Origin: Austropuccinia psidii | Lineage: Eukaryota; Basidiomycota; Pucciniomycetes; Pucciniales; Sphaerophragmiaceae | Assembly: GCA_023105745.1 (NCBI GenBank) | Contig: JALGQZ010000006.1 | Coordinates: 604,359-668,358, forward strand | Reading direction: 5' to 3' | Length of the DNA stretch: 64,000 bases | In this document: in pieces, positions 48,981 through 62,368 of the stretch | Position numbering within the stretch: the first letter of the stretch is position 1 | Layout of the letters: every line of letters starts with the position of its first letter | Position numbers and translations under genes: made by a program | Notes under the pieces: model-generated | What the model was told of the DNA's origin: nothing | Seen by the model: only the letters and a program-made list of their open reading frames with translations | Database searches by the model: none

Positions 48981-51900
48981 AATCAATTTTGAATCACTCT
49001 TAAATAAGAAGATTGTATTTAGGCTAGCTAGTTTGCACTTTTTTTTTGAATACAACTTGTATTATTAACAAATTTTGATCAGCATACAATTAGTTTTACT
49101 ACATGATGAAGACCCAGCTCCCAAAATAGTGATGACCTCATGTATTTTAAAGCAAACCCCAGATCAATTAGAATTCTGATTTTTTCCAATCTACCATATT
49201 GGTGATAGGTGTTGTTTTATTTGGTTGGTGCTCATATCGAAAGATCAAAGGCCAACGCAGAGGTTTTGATTTTCAGAAAGTGTAATATTTCAAATTGACA
49301 CCAGCCCAAATGTACTTCCCATCCCCTGGAGTTTTAAGACTTCTGACGCCAATATATTTTTCAAGCAGCAAAACTTTACCTCAGTTGAAAGACAGCATAC
49401 CTCAAAATTAATGTTACAAGCAATGATGTAGGAAAAACTTGCGAAGGGGATTAGGAAAATCAAATTCTCTTGATTTGGTTCTAGACAAAAGCCCTCACTA
49501 TTTGATGACATTGTAATAAAATCAACTAGGACTTTTTTAATACTTTTTGAAAAATTGATTGATGGATTATGCTTGAAATATATTTGGGAAAACAAATCAG
49601 GTACTTTATTTTTTCTGCAATCTACAACAAAAAAAAGCTACACCAATTTTCATTTTGCACTGTTATGAAGAAAAACCATATCTGAAAAAATTACTTATAA
49701 AAAAGAACTTGAGAGAATTCATATGCTCATATTGTAAATACATTTAATGCCCAAAACATAAATTTTGGTAAAAACACGTAAAAAAGCTCTAGAATTTTAT
49801 AAAATTCCCCGCTGAACAAAACTCAATGTTTTGACTGCCCCCTCACAAAAAAGCACATAGAGATTTGGGCTTCACTTGAGCCCCCTTGATTTTTTGGCAA
49901 CTTTCTTTGTGTAAAAAAATTGCCACATTTGGCCATTTTAATCAAAATTTGTATTTTTGCAAAAATAATATAACTATTATTTTTACTTATGAAAGTATCC
50001 ATTTTTTTTCAAAAGATTACCCATAATCTGGAGACATAATTGAATATTTTTTGAAATTTTAAGGGCAATTTGGCTGATTTATTTCTAACGGGAAAAAGGG
50101 AAGTTTTTTGTTTGCCTCCCCAAAGTAGTAACCAATTATATAACTTTATAGCTTTTCAATTGTCAGAAAATGGAATTTTTAATATTTTTTTGTGTTTTAA
50201 ATTACCTATTCAAGTCTTGTATATAGGAGGATTAACTTAGTTAAAGGATGTTCACAGAAATTGATTTTTTTTCCATTGTTTCTTTTAAATAAACTATTCC
50301 CTCATATATTATATATCATAGAAAATAATGGAAAAAATGGGGCAAAGTGATAATTTTCAAAATATTAAGTAAATCAGTGAGTATAAGAATAAAATTCATA
50401 AAATAGAAAAAAAAAGAAGAAAATATTATACATTTTTAATGAAAAACATTCTTCTACATGATTTTAATAATTAAACTTTTCTTATTATTATAGTATGAAT
50501 TTCATTATTCAAATGGAAATTAAAATTCTCATACAAACCTATATTTATGATAAAATTTTTATCATTTTACTTATAAAGAATTCAATATTTTGAATTATAT
50601 AATATCTATTATCTTAATTATAAAAATCTCAAAAATTATACAGGTTCTTTTCTTTTTTTTTAAAAAAAAGTGATAGTTTTATTTTTTTGAATGATGAAAA
50701 AAAATTATTATTTCAATCAAAAAAGAAAGGATTTAATTAGTTTTACAATAATAAATTTATAATTTTAATAAAATAACTTACATATTTTTTACCATTTAGT
50801 GGAAAAACAATAGAAAAAAAAAGTAAAAACATGTAAGAGCTTATGATTTTTCTTGTAAATTTTGGTGAAAAATATTTAAGGAATAACTTTTTTTCCAAAA
50901 AAAAAACTCTCATCCTCAAATAAAAAATTTTAAAACAAAAAAAAACTGAATCAAAGTAATCTTAGTGAAACTAAACCTACCTAATTTTTCCATTTTTTTT
51001 TTCATGAAGAAATTGAAAAATTTGGCCCTTCTTTGCTAATTTTTTTTTATAATTATCAGACTATCATTTGTTTTCAAAGAATTCATTTTTAATTAAATAA
51101 GCTTAAATAATGACCTTCTAGAATTCTTTATGAGATTCTTGGTGTTATGTTTTTGAGAACCACATCAGGACTTTTTTTGTTCCCCAACCCCCAAGTGTAA
51201 TAACAAATTGTTTTTTTTATGAGATTTAAATCTATAAACACTTTAATTTTAGCTCTTTTGAATATATTGAAGAACCTTTTTTATGCTTTTATTTGGTTTA
51301 ATAAAATTGTGTAAAACATATTTCAAAAAAATTAACAATTGCACAAAGTTTACCATTTTTGAGCCGAATTTTGAGGAAAAGGCAAAGGTTAAAGTAAGAT
51401 ATGATTTTTTTTTGATAATAATTAATAATTAAATTTATAAACTGAAATTACTCTAATAATATTAAAGATTAGGAATAAGGTTTCAGAAATTTGTAGCTTT
51501 TCTAAGGTGAATATTTGATTACAAAAATCAATTTTTTTGGAAGACAAGTCATTAAGAATTGTCTCAGTATATGTTGTTTTTTGTACTTTTTCATCGCTGA
51601 GATATGAATAAAATGAAAATGATATAATGAAAGACCAATTTTAAGGAATTTACAAATTTTTATTTACTTTAGAAATTAAAACTGATATTTATAGTCTTTG
51701 GGCCAAAACCGACTTCAGATCAATCTTTCTGATAAGGTATTCTTCAAATTCTTACATAGTTTTTCGAAAAAGTCTTTACTTCTGTATAATTGAAGAATAT
51801 ATCTAATAATTTGAATTGATAATAATTATAGATTCAAAAGTTGAAATAAAAACACACATTTTTTTATTTGGTGTTTCAAAATCTTGATAAGGAGTATTTT

Positions 51901-54900
51901 AAGGAATCAACAACTTTTAAAACATTATTTAATAATTAAAATTCATTAATGAAGCTGAATTAAAAGGAAATAACACAAATAATTATAATTTTCATAAAAA
52001 GATATTGAATTGTTAATTTTTTAAGTTTTTTTCCTGAACTTTTTATTAAAATTTGTTAACAAAATTCTTTCAGATTATAAAAATATTAAATAATTATCAT
52101 AATTATAATTCGAAAAATTGAAAAAGAAATATTTTAAATTACTCATATAGCTTCAAAATTTTTGGAAAATCCAAATAAAAAAGGTAAAATAATGTAAGAG
52201 CTTATATATCTTTAACCATTTGCAAAAAATAAATTGAATATAACCTTATAGTTATTTGAATTCAAAATTAATTTTTACTCATTTAAATTCTGTTAGGAAA
52301 GCCATAAATAAGATTTGATATACTTTTAATAAATATAAAATTAAGCCTGAGCCCACTATAAAGAGAAAAATGTGAAGAATTGTTTATTATTGAATAAAGT
52401 TTACCAAAAATCTTGTGAATATAATTATTGTTGTTTATATTAATTCATTAATTTATTTATTGTAAAAAAATGGTAATATTATCTTTTTTTTAAAAAATAA
52501 GTATATGTTTTTTCCAAAAAAAAAATACAAAAAAAGTCCAATTTCATACTCAAATGAATTCATATTTTTCCCAGTTAATAGAAAGTAGATGATTTGAAAG
52601 CTAAAACAACCTAAATCTAAAATTCATAGTTTTATATTATATCTCAATTGAATTTCTGATATCTATAAAGTACCAAACCTCCAGACATGTGGTATTCTGA
52701 AGTCCCAAAAACCCATATATTTGAAGGAAACTATCATTTTACAACACACCACATAATAGCCTTATATTCCTCTATCCATTATCAATTTTCTAAAAAAATA
52801 ACTAAGTGGATTTGATTTTTTGTAAAATCTTTCTTGATTCCATAATTGATTGGTTCTATATAAAATTCTAGAAATAGAGTTCAATTTTTTTGGTAATGTC
52901 TTCTAATAAAGTTTACAAATTAGTAAATATAATATTACCCAATGAGTTTATAAATAATTTCAACATAATAAAAATAAGACATAATAATTTTTATTATAAA
53001 CCAAAGTCCTTTCAGGATGTAAAGTGCCAGGAAAGAATGCTCTGAATGTTCTGTGAAACTTGAGCTCCCCAAATTTGATTTTTAAATTATCTTCACCTTG
53101 TGATTCTTTTCTCCAGTTCTCAGTTTAAATAATTAATTTAAGTTATAATGCTATACCACCTCAGCCCACATTTTTTTCCCATCTTGATGTTGAAATGAAG
53201 TAACAGCTTTTTGTAATGAGAAAAACTGGCAATTCTTTGCAAAATTCCACAAAACCTACAGGAATTCCAAAAACCCCTTAAAATAATAGAATTTCTAAGG
53301 TCTTAAAAGCCCTCCCAAGTCTGGTAATTCTCCAAACCTTAATGACAGAAACAAATGGGATATCTTTTTAATAATATAAATTAGCCTAAAAATGAACCTG
53401 TCCACAGAAAAAAATCTCGCTTGAAAAGTGTCCATTAATTCTATTTAGAAAAGGTATTAAAGTTTTTGGTTTTAGCTTTGAATTCCCATTGAAACAACAA
53501 ATATATATTAGCTTTTTTTAATTTTTTAGGAATCTCATATTTGAGTGAAAAAGTCATTCTACACCCAGAAGATTTTCAAAAAATGGAATTTGCAATTAAA
53601 CCTTTTCATTGAATAATTACTTGATTACCTATGTTATATGGAAAAATGACCCCTTGTTTGTATTGGGAGAAAAAATAATACCACTTGTGTTTTGAAAACA
53701 GAATTAGAACAGACTTATTCAAGAGAATGGCTGTGAATCACCAATATGGATGCTAATCAGTGAGGAAATGGGGTCCTTGTATTGAGTATTATTCTTTTAA
53801 CTTTTTTCCTAATGAAAGGTCTTCACAAAGCCAAAAAGGGTTTTTGAAACATATACTAAAAAGGCTTGTGCAAATGGAGCTAGCTCCATATATTCCAGGA
53901 TGACAATGTCAAAATATTATGGAAGAGGGTGAACCATTACATAAATCCCAAATTCGCCAATAATTGTGTGATTCAAATGGATTAAAGAAGTTTCCTTGGA
54001 AATATTATTTCCTAAATTTAAATCCAATTTAAAAACTTTTCAATAAATAAAGAGCCAAGCTAATTCGCTATACCAACCACACACAATGGAAAAATTGTAA
54101 GTTTTCATCAATGTGGCTTGGAATGATTCATTGTTCCAGAAAATTCAGAGAAAACCAACCTCCATTCATAAAAATATTCAAGTGTTCATCAATTCTCAAA
54201 GTGCACCTTTTTGATAGTAGGTATAAGTACCATTGGCCACCTACCACTGTCTATGTGAATTTTTTGGCTTATAGTTATTGTTTAAATTAGCTCCTTTTGA
54301 ATATATAAATGAAATTATTATAAATCCTGTTTGTAACTAAAGTCAATAGTTAATATTTTATTTAATAAAATCCTTTGTCATTTCCGTGAAAATTAAACAC
54401 CTGAAAGTTGCTTTTAGTTGAAAAGTTGAAATGATAATAATAATTCTTGTTTGGAAAATTCTGAAATAGAACTTTAAATAAAAGAAATATGATTCTTATT
54501 AAAACTCAGAAAATGAAATAACATTATGTGGTGTAAAACCTATGAAATTCCACATTAAAAATATTGGTTTTTTCCTTAAATCCCACATTCAACTTCTAGG
54601 ATCTCTCAAATAACACACCCCCTGACCTGCAGTATTTTGAACATGCAAAACCCCATATTTCTGGCTGTAAATCCCAAATTTTGATACTTGAAATACCAGC
54701 CTCTCATATACAAATAACTAGGAATGGTAAATTAAAAAATCACTCAGGGAATATAGCTTTGCATAATAATTTGGTCCATGTGTAAATTTCTTAGGACCAA
54801 CTTCTTTTAATATAATTCACAGATTATATTTCTTAAAAAAAGGTCACATATATATTTTTGAACTTTAAAAAAGCTCTATACTTATATGTATACCTCAGGA

Positions 54901-56542
54901 AAGTTATCAAGCTTATCCAATCAAAAACTCAAGCAAGTTTTCCATAAAAATTTAAAAATATTCCAAAAATTAGTATAAATGACTAAGGATAATGAGAGAT
55001 TTTAGAAGTAATCGTGGCTTAAAAAGGGATATACAGGAATACAGTTGGATTTAGCATTATACCAATCAGGATAAAATGGGAATGGTACCATGGTATTCCA
55101 TGACAGTTCAGCTGAATATTTTTTTTAGTTTTTGGTAATTATCTATATTGAAGAAGATACCAATAGTATGAAATGATCTTTAAGGGAAAATAATAATAAA
55201 ATAAGCATTTAATAACACAAATTATATATTTATTAAGGAAAATTGACGACAGGTTTGCTCTTCCAGTGTCACTCCACTGAAATATCCAAGACAAAATTGT
55301 GATGGATAGTACCCAAATCAAAGAAATTTATCAATTTTCTCTGTAAATAATTTTTTTATGTATATTTTTTAATATGCTTAAATATAAGAAGTTGGGTTAT
55401 TATTACAATTAAAATCAAAATGATGAGTTCAATTCATAAAGAGCAGAGTTTTGGGAATAATGGGGGACATAGAGGGTTCAAAACGTGGAATAAAAAAACC
55501 TTTTTAAGTATTATTTTGGGAACTTTCATGTATTTTTTCTGTTAAGAACCACCAAAGTATGGGATAATCAACATTGAACTCCTTTAAATGAATAAATGTC
55601 CAATTTTGAGGATTGAAATAAGTTATTGTTTAATGGGAAAGGCCATATTACATCAACTTTTCTGTTAATGTGACCTGTAAATTTCTCATTGGAGGTCAAG
55701 AAATGAAGAGTGGGACTGGATCCTGGAAATGATATGGTATGTATTATTTTGTTTTGTTTTGTTTTTATCTATAAGTATTGAATAGTTGTTCTATTTTAAG
55801 GAAATGCTGAAAGGCCAGTAGGATTGGAAAATATTTTTGGGAAGAGAGAAGGAGTAGGAAATGTGAGTGTAACCACCAGTTTTTGGAGTGTCAAAAAAGG
55901 ACAGCTGGAAGATTTCACTGCTGTGAGAAATCCTACATTGTGCAGACCTAAGCACAATTTACACACACATTCCTGGTGTTTTTGCGATTGTCTTTTAAAA
56001 GTTTTTATTTATATTCCTTTCACTCCCACCTTAATTTTTGTCTATTGATTTTTTTTTTCACTTTATGATTAAAAACAAATTTCTGAAGTCTCCTACTTCA
56101 GATTGGTGTGTTCTAAAAATAAACACACCAATCAAAATTTTAATTGATAGAATTTTGCACTTGTACAACTTGCCAAAAACACACTGTTACAGACATAAAT
56201 GGAAACCCTCATCAAGGAAAATATGTACATTGTAGCACTTGAAATAAGCACTGGGAAAAAATTTCTTCCAAAAAAGATGAAGTGGCCATTTTGAACTTTT
56301 TCCCTGATCTTGCATTGAATGAAAATACCAAAAAGAAATCGGAAAGAATAAGAAACCAGGAAGTGTTTAAGAATAAAAAAATGAAAATCTTAAATCAAAT
56401 ATAGTTAGTAAGAAAATTCCACTAAGACTATGTTCTGCTGCATTTCTGACCATTTTGAACACCATATTTTATTTTATATTTTATTATTTGGTTATAACTT
56501 GCATGTGGAATCAGTAAAGTAAATTTACAAAAGGCTCATGAC
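48981..56542. other. AT-rich desert, no recognised gene
   Basis: About 7.5 kb. 49.6-52.5 kb is extremely AT-rich with long A and T runs. A 101-residue minus frame at 49290-49595 and small frames at 55139-55321, 55824-56048 and 56038-56235 show no motif I recognise. The last two may be decayed N-terminal parts of the Tnp2 transposase that follows. Confidence 0.5.
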
Positions 56543-57954
56543 ATGCTTTTGCATTTATTTCAGCTCATCTCCATTGAAAATTACTCCAAGGAGATGATGG
56601 TTTTGGATATTCCTTTTGAGCTCCAGAAAATTATCAAGAACCTCAATATCAATTCTCCATTAGAGTTAATTACCTGCTGTCCTAAATGTTATTTGATTTA
56701 TGATGTTGAGGTAGCTCATGCAGAGGGTACATATAAAACTAAAATCAATAGGGCTATTTGTGGCTCTGAATTATTTGTCCAAGGAAAATTAAAGCCCCTT
56801 CAATCTATAAAATTAAACAATGCAAAAGAAATTCCATCTACCTCTTGACATTGTGGTCAAATTTGGCTACCAGGACAACCACACCTACAAGTTCCTTACT
56901 CAACATTCATTTTACAGCCTGTGATAAGCTGGCTAGAGTGGTTTATAAATGTGTCTGGAGTAGGAGAATAAATTGATTAATGGGCTTCAAAGGTATCCTC
57001 TTACATGAATGCTTTGATAACTGAAATTTGAAAATCTCAATTATGGAGGGAAGTGTTTGGTAATGATAAGAGTAATACCCATCTGGAACTCGGAGTTTCC
57101 CTATTTGTTTATTGGTTTAATACTAGGGGCAACAAAGTATCAATCAGATTAATAGATCTCAATTGTCTCAACCTTCCACCCTGACTATGATTTCAACAGG
57201 CGTATACCTGTCTTTCTGGACTCATAAATGCAAAAAGCAACTGGATATGGTAACAATCAAGCATTTAAAATCTCAACACCAAAATATCCTCACGGCCACA
57301 AAACATCTGTAAGACTGGCGAGTCTTGTTGGAGAAATTGCAGCCAATCACAAGGTCTATGGTTTTATGTCACATTCTGCAAAATGATTTTGCTCATGGTG
57401 TGAAATCAAGCTTAGAAGAATTTGAAATCCAAGAAGTGTGCTTGCCTCAGCTTTGAAATGGAAAGAAGCTGATACAGAAAGCCAAAAACAAGAATTAGAA
57501 AAAGAAACTGGGATTTGATGGTCCAAGCTCAATACTCTACCTTATTGAGATCCTGTTTTCTGTATCCCAATTGGAGTGATGAATAATTGGTATGATGGCC
57601 TTCTGAAGTAACATTTCTGCTTTTTTTTGGGATTTATATCAGATTTTTTAAAAAGAACCATTAAAAAAGAAGATGTATCTGACTCAGATTAAGAGTTCAT
57701 GGACATTGATGATGTTGAGACCTTGGATGAAAAATAATAAGAAATTTAAAGGGATTTATTTCAGAACAAGTCAAAAATAATATACAAACAAGAATTCAAT
57801 ACGTTATTGTGCCAAAGGCAGTAAGCTGTATCACATCTAAGGTTGGATCTACTGCAAATGGAAAGCTGAAAGCAAGTGAGTGGTGGGCCTTGTTTTCAGT
57901 ATACATTCAATCAGTTGCACTTGCTTTATTTTAAGAGGGAAATTCATCACGCCT
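56543..57954 (+). pseudogene. Tnp2-type (CACTA/EnSpm-like) transposase, N-terminal and central part
   Basis: Read across stops and frameshifts. ELITCCPKCYLIYD and CGSELFVQ form a cysteine-paired N-terminal module. Near 57050-57175 comes LGVSLFVYWFNTRGNKVSIR and NCLNLPP, matching the SLFVDWFNP-GNK---TCLNLPP block of fungal Tnp2 transposases. Near 57350-57410 comes NHKVYGFMSHSAK then FCSWCEIKL. Near 57510-57600 comes WSKLNTLPY-stop-DPVF, then GVMNNWYDGLL (the RLPYWDP---DPMHN-FLGL block, with the aspartate changed). 57780-57930 reads VSCITSKVGSTANGKLKASE, then WWALFSVY (the GKLKA-QW motif). The frame is cut at 57954 by copia element 4 and resumes at 62762. Class II transposase, dead. Confidence 0.82.
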
Positions 57955-58290
57955 TTTTGTATATTTACAATATAAAGAATAATTACTCAAACCCTAAGTA
58001 GATGATATTTATTATGAATATTCAATAACATTGTAAATATAATATAAAAAGGCCTCAAACTTATTACATTAATAATTTCCCTTAGGGGAGATTTATTCCC
58101 ATTTTCATTTTTTACGATTACTGATTTTTATATCTATTATCATCTACTCAGGTACGCAACTCACAAGGAGAGATGAAATGTATATTTATAATTTAGAATC
58201 ATAAATTTTTATTATTATTTGTATTTTCAAAGATATTATATCAATTGATTTATCAATTAAAATTTGTTTGATTTAAAAATAATGTCAATA
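57955..58290 (+). repeat. 5' LTR of copia element 4
   Basis: 336 bp, matching the 3' LTR. It lacks the internal ~82-bp duplication found there. Confidence 0.88.
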
Positions 58291-58301
58291 GGTTATGGGC
58301 C
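58291..58301 (+). promoter_or_regulatory. Primer-binding site of copia element 4 (initiator tRNA-Met anticodon arm)
   Basis: GGTTATGGGCC directly follows the LTR. Its complement GG-CCCATAA-CC is the anticodon loop of initiator tRNA-Met (anticodon CAT) plus two bases on each side. This is the half-tRNA priming site known from Drosophila copia. Confidence 0.75.
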
Positions 58302-58467
58302 TTTGTCTGCTAGCTGCATATTGATTATACCTCTACCAAGTTATTTCTTATATCGTTTATCTACATTTTCCCCCCTAAATATCATCCTCGATCATTCCAC
58401 TACTTGTTCTGGAAAATCTCTCTCAAAACCATTACCATCCTCTAATATCCATCATACTTCTACCTAA

Positions 58468-59240
58468 ATGGGAAACCCTTCTAGATTACCTGATATTACT
58501 AATCTTCATATCCTTGATTCTGTATCTTTGGCCAACAAATAGGCTGAAATCCAACAATGCTTCTCTTTAATTGCGGATAGGATACGTCTAAGGATTTCTG
58601 TCTATGGATCAAGCTTTGACACTTGGCCACACAATATGATCAGCACATGGGCAACATGTTGTATGGATGACACTAATTACTTTGATACTACTCAAAAAGA
58701 TTATGACATTTGGAGCAACCGAACAATCTCTTTTTGATTCCATTATTGCCCGACCTGTCATGACTCATTAAAGAATGGTTTATCAACCAATAAAGAGGAT
58801 ATTTAATAAAGCTTCCTGGTAATCTATCATACATCATTATAATCTTCTATTCAATCCTGTGGACCAGCGTTCAGATCTCACAAGAAATGTTATCAATATG
58901 GATGAGTCTGTTGAGGCCATTTAGAGTTGGATTGGACCCCTCAATGGTGGAAAGGTTATTACTTTATCTATATTTTTTTGATTGCTAATCTTCTTCACGA
59001 GATCACCTTTGCTCTCGCTACTAGGATGGCGGAAGGTGGAACCTTGGAAATTAATGCAGAGGACATACTCAACATTGTACAGCAAATGAGCAAATCCAAT
59101 GTTAATTCACAATACAACTCTGGACAGATATCAAAAATTAATGCAAATTAGAAAAGGGCAAGATCAGCTAACTATCAGCTTCCTAATACCCCTTCTGAAA
59201 GGCAAAAATTTCATAATTCATTGGTAGAGCCAGGTTCTGC
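58468..59240 (+). pseudogene. copia element 4 gag (degenerate)
   Basis: ATG at 58468 starts MGNPSRLPDITNLHILDSVS and meets TAG at about 58541 (a CAG-to-TAG change would explain it). The reading resumes with AEIQQCFSLIADRIRLR. The later part, 58927-59151, is open for 74 residues: FALATRMAEGGTLEINAEDI, then LNIVQQMSKS, resembling the gag C-terminal helix. Several stops and frameshifts lie between. Confidence 0.7.
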
Positions 59241-59580
59241 ATCTCCAATTGCAAATAGATCTGAATAATGGAAGAGGAAATGGCTCACCCCATGGAACCC
59301 TTTCTTTTACTGTGGTGACGAAAGCCATTGGGCTCCAGACTTACCTGCTGGTATGCAAGCAGCAAATGCTTGGGAATATTCTTCTTGGAAGCAAGAAGAA
59401 TTTGCTCGCATTGGTGCAGTACCCATTCTCAAAAACAATGAAGCATTGTTAGATTATAGAGCAACCCACTCTTTAGTAGGAGATATTTTGCTCTTTGCTA
59501 ATGTGAGGAAGACTAACATGAGTCTGTTGGTTGCATTGTCTCATCAATTTCCAGTAGATTAAATCGGAGAAACTTGACTA
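59241..59580 (+). pseudogene. copia element 4 zinc knuckle and protease
   Basis: Near 59290 the reading is FYCGDESHWAPDLP, a CCHC knuckle that has lost its first and last cysteine. 59353-59562 continues ANAWEYSSWKQEEFARIGAV, then ALLDYRATHSLVGDILLF. Here the retropepsin site D-S-G-A-T-H-S reads D-Y-R-A-T-H-S, so the glycine is lost though the aspartate remains. Proteolysis is unlikely to work. Confidence 0.75.
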
Positions 59581-59589
59581 CAAACAAAT

Positions 59590-60560
59590 CAAGGTCATTT
59601 AATGATCAAGGATGTTTTATTTTGTGCATCAATACTGGGGGTGGTTCTATCTATTGGTCATTTAATTTCTCAAGGAATTGGGGTAAAATTGTATAGGCAT
59701 AAATTCATATTATGGCAAGACGATGCTATTTTTTTCTCTTTTAAACTAAACTTTCGCTGGTTTTTATGTCTCCTATCAATGTCGGGCCACAACATGATTA
59801 GCGCTATTTATGAGGATTCTGCGGCTCTTCCTATTAATTATAGTACTAAACCATCCAATACCAACAATGGTGACCTGAATATGTTATGGCCTTGTCGCCT
59901 GGGCCATTTGTCTATTAGAAGTATTAAAAATTTGATGAAATTTAAAGCCGCTGATGGTATTCCAACACACTCTCTTGATAATATTAAAATCTGTCACCCA
60001 TGTTTCATATAGAAAGCTGAAAATCAAACATTCTCTTCTCCATCTCAAAAGAATATTGAGAAGCAAGGGGATCTAATAGCTTCTGACTTAATTAGACCTC
60101 TACCAACTAGCTTGGATGGCAAGAAATCGGTGCTAATGATCCAGGACTCATTTTCTAGAATAACGGCAGTAATCTCGCTTAACAATAAGTCTGAAGCAAA
60201 ACATAAATTCAGGCTATGGATTCTCTGCTTTATTAACTCCACTAACTTCAAGGTCAGAGCTGTACAAACAGATAATGGTGCCAAATTTTGAAACACTTTT
60301 TTTGATTATTATTTAAAAGAACGAGGCATTATCCATGAACTATTGATACCATATGAGAATCACAAAAATGGCAAAATAGAGCAATCACTGAAATAGCAAG
60401 GAATTCCCTTATAGCAGCAAATTTACCAATAAATCTATGGCCTTGGGCCTTCAGGCATGCGGTATGGATATTCAATTGGACATTACATGTGGACAGTAAG
60501 AAGACACCTTATGAAATTGTTGGGAAAAAAAAACCTTCTCTGCTTCCTCTCTGTGTCTTT
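59590..60560 (+). pseudogene. copia element 4 pre-integrase and integrase
   Basis: 59602-60012 contains VVLSIGHLISQGIGVKLYRH (protease-downstream strand) and LWPCRLGHLSIRSIKNLMKF, then KICHPCFI, the zinc region in which one histidine is cysteine. After a stop, QGDLIASDLIRPLPTSLDGK gives the first catalytic aspartate. VRAVQTDNGAKF, stop, gives the second, and IPYENHKNGKIEQSLK, stop, the glutamate. WPWAFRHAVWIFNWTLH follows. Three stops and a shift make it inactive, but all three acidic residues are still encoded. Confidence 0.82.
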
Positions 60561-61790
60561 GGTGCTAAATCATATATATAAAGCCATTTATTTAGGAAAA
60601 ATATTTCTGCTAAGGCATTAGTTGGGTATCATTTAGGTATTAATCCAGACTCTAAGGGTTGGTTATTTGGGTTACCCAACAAGAAGACTGTTGTATGTTC
60701 TGCAAGTGTCAGATTTGACAAGGAATCGTTTTACTCAGCTTCAACAGATCTCAACCCTACTCTCTCAGGCATACAAGTAAAAGATCTGTTTGATTCATCT
60801 ATGATCCACCAACTAGAAATGCAAGACTCTTTCGTTTCAATGATTAAACTGAACCACAATTCCTCGAATGAGATGCCAAATGATTTCAATTCTGCAATGT
60901 CCTAAAAAGATTTGGTCTATTGGGAGAAAGCTATCGCCAATGAAATACAAAGTATGAAAGAACAAGACGTTTTTGAGATTTACACATTACACAATGCTCT
61001 AAGAGAAGTTCCCCAAGAATCAATTTTGAGCACCAAATGGGTATTCACTAAGAAAAGTAAACAGGAACGTTTTAAGGGTAGATTTGTGGCAAGGGGTTTC
61101 TGAAAAATGAAAGGGATAAACTTTGACAAGACGTTTGCTCTAACCCCTACATTTGGTGCGCTGAGAATGATATTTTCCATTGCTTGTTTGAAGAAATGGT
61201 TGATCCATACCTTTGATGTCAAAGTTGCTTTTCTGCATAGCTTAATTAAAAAAACGCTTTATATATGGCCACCAAAGGGTATTGAATTACCAGGTAAATT
61301 GGTTCTCAAATTAAAAAAGGAATTATATGGGACAAAGCGGGCAGCCAGAAGCTGGTGGGCACATCTGAAAGAAATCTTACAACAAATTGGTTTCAAAATG
61401 AATGTCAAGGACCCTAGTATGTATTATTTTGACTCAAAAGAAGGACAGGAAATCCTATGGATTCACGTCGATCATGGTGCACTCACTGGATCATCTTTTA
61501 GGCTTTTAGATTACATTGCATCTGAACTCAATAGGAAATTACAAATTAAATGGGACAATGTCATCAATGGACTGGCTGGTTTATCAATTGTTGAAGACAA
61601 CCAAGAATACAAATTTCATCAGATGGATTTATGTGACAAATTAATTTCTCTTTCGCCAGGCACAATCACTGTGACCTCTCCTTTACCATCAAATTGTGAT
61701 CTTCAATCAAATCCTTTGAAAGTAATGGACAAAGAATACCTGAAGAAAATAGGAATGTTATTATACATTGCACAGGGATAAAGACCTGAT
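60561..61790 (+). pseudogene. copia element 4 linker and reverse transcriptase
   Basis: 60640-60730 reads GWLFGLPNKKTVVCSASVRF, the integrase C-terminal signature. RT begins at 60912 (VYWEKAIANEIQSMKEQDVF, then ILSTKWVFTKKSKQERFKGR and FVARGF before TGA at 61101). 61107-61781 continues openly for 224 residues: INFDKTFALTPTFGALRMIF, IHTFDVKVAFLHSLIKKTLY, LKLKKELYGTKRAARSWWAH. The catalytic box at 61464-61475 reads HVDH instead of YVDD. A single stop in RT and the changed aspartate are the main lesions, making this the best-preserved copia RT here. Confidence 0.9.
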
Positions 61791-62345
61791 ATATCCTATG
61801 AAGTCAACTATCTCGCTAAGCTCTCTTTGGGAAGGATTTAATAACCTCATTGCTTATATCAGGAAGACATAAATGAATGGAATAAGAACATCTAAATCGA
61901 TTCAGACACCAATGTTAAGATGTTATGTTGATGCTAATTGGGGCGGTGAGGGTAATCGATCCACACATGGGTTCATACTCATGCATGGTGATAACCCTAT
62001 TTTATGGAAATAAAAATTTCAAATGACAGTGGCTGCATCAACAGCTCAGGCTGAATATATCGTTCTACCTTTTTCTGCTAGAGAATGCTTATGGATGTCA
62101 AACCTGTATTGTCCTCTTCTTGATGAACCTATCCCGAGGCTTTTATCCAATAAAAATACAGCAATTGGTATAGAAAGTGACTCAGTCAGCAGGAAGAAGA
62201 CTAGGAACTTAATTTGTAAATTCAATTTAATCAATTAATACATTGACCTTACATGGATTGGCACTCATCAACAGCTTGCCGAAATCCTAACTAAGTCCCT
62301 GGGACAGGTGAATGTAAAGAAATTTGTGACTACTGTGACTTTTAC
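61791..62345 (+). pseudogene. copia element 4 RNase H
   Basis: After a stop: RPDISYEVNYLAKLS, a frameshift, then QTPMLRCYVDANWGGEGNRS and THGFILMHGDNPILWK, stop. 62023-62238 follows: MTVAASTAQAEYIVLPFSAR, then ECLWMSNLY. The end is IDLTWIGTHQQLAEILTKSL, the conserved copia C-terminus. The GGAGGGAAG purine tract at 62360-62368 abuts the 3' LTR. Confidence 0.85.
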
Positions 62346-62368
62346 ATAACTATTGTTATGGAGGGAAG

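Noticed and set aside
49290..49595. 101-residue minus-strand frame downstream of the SH3 gene
   Set aside because: No motif and no support for a start. Cysteine- and phenylalanine-rich content fits chance translation of AT-rich DNA.
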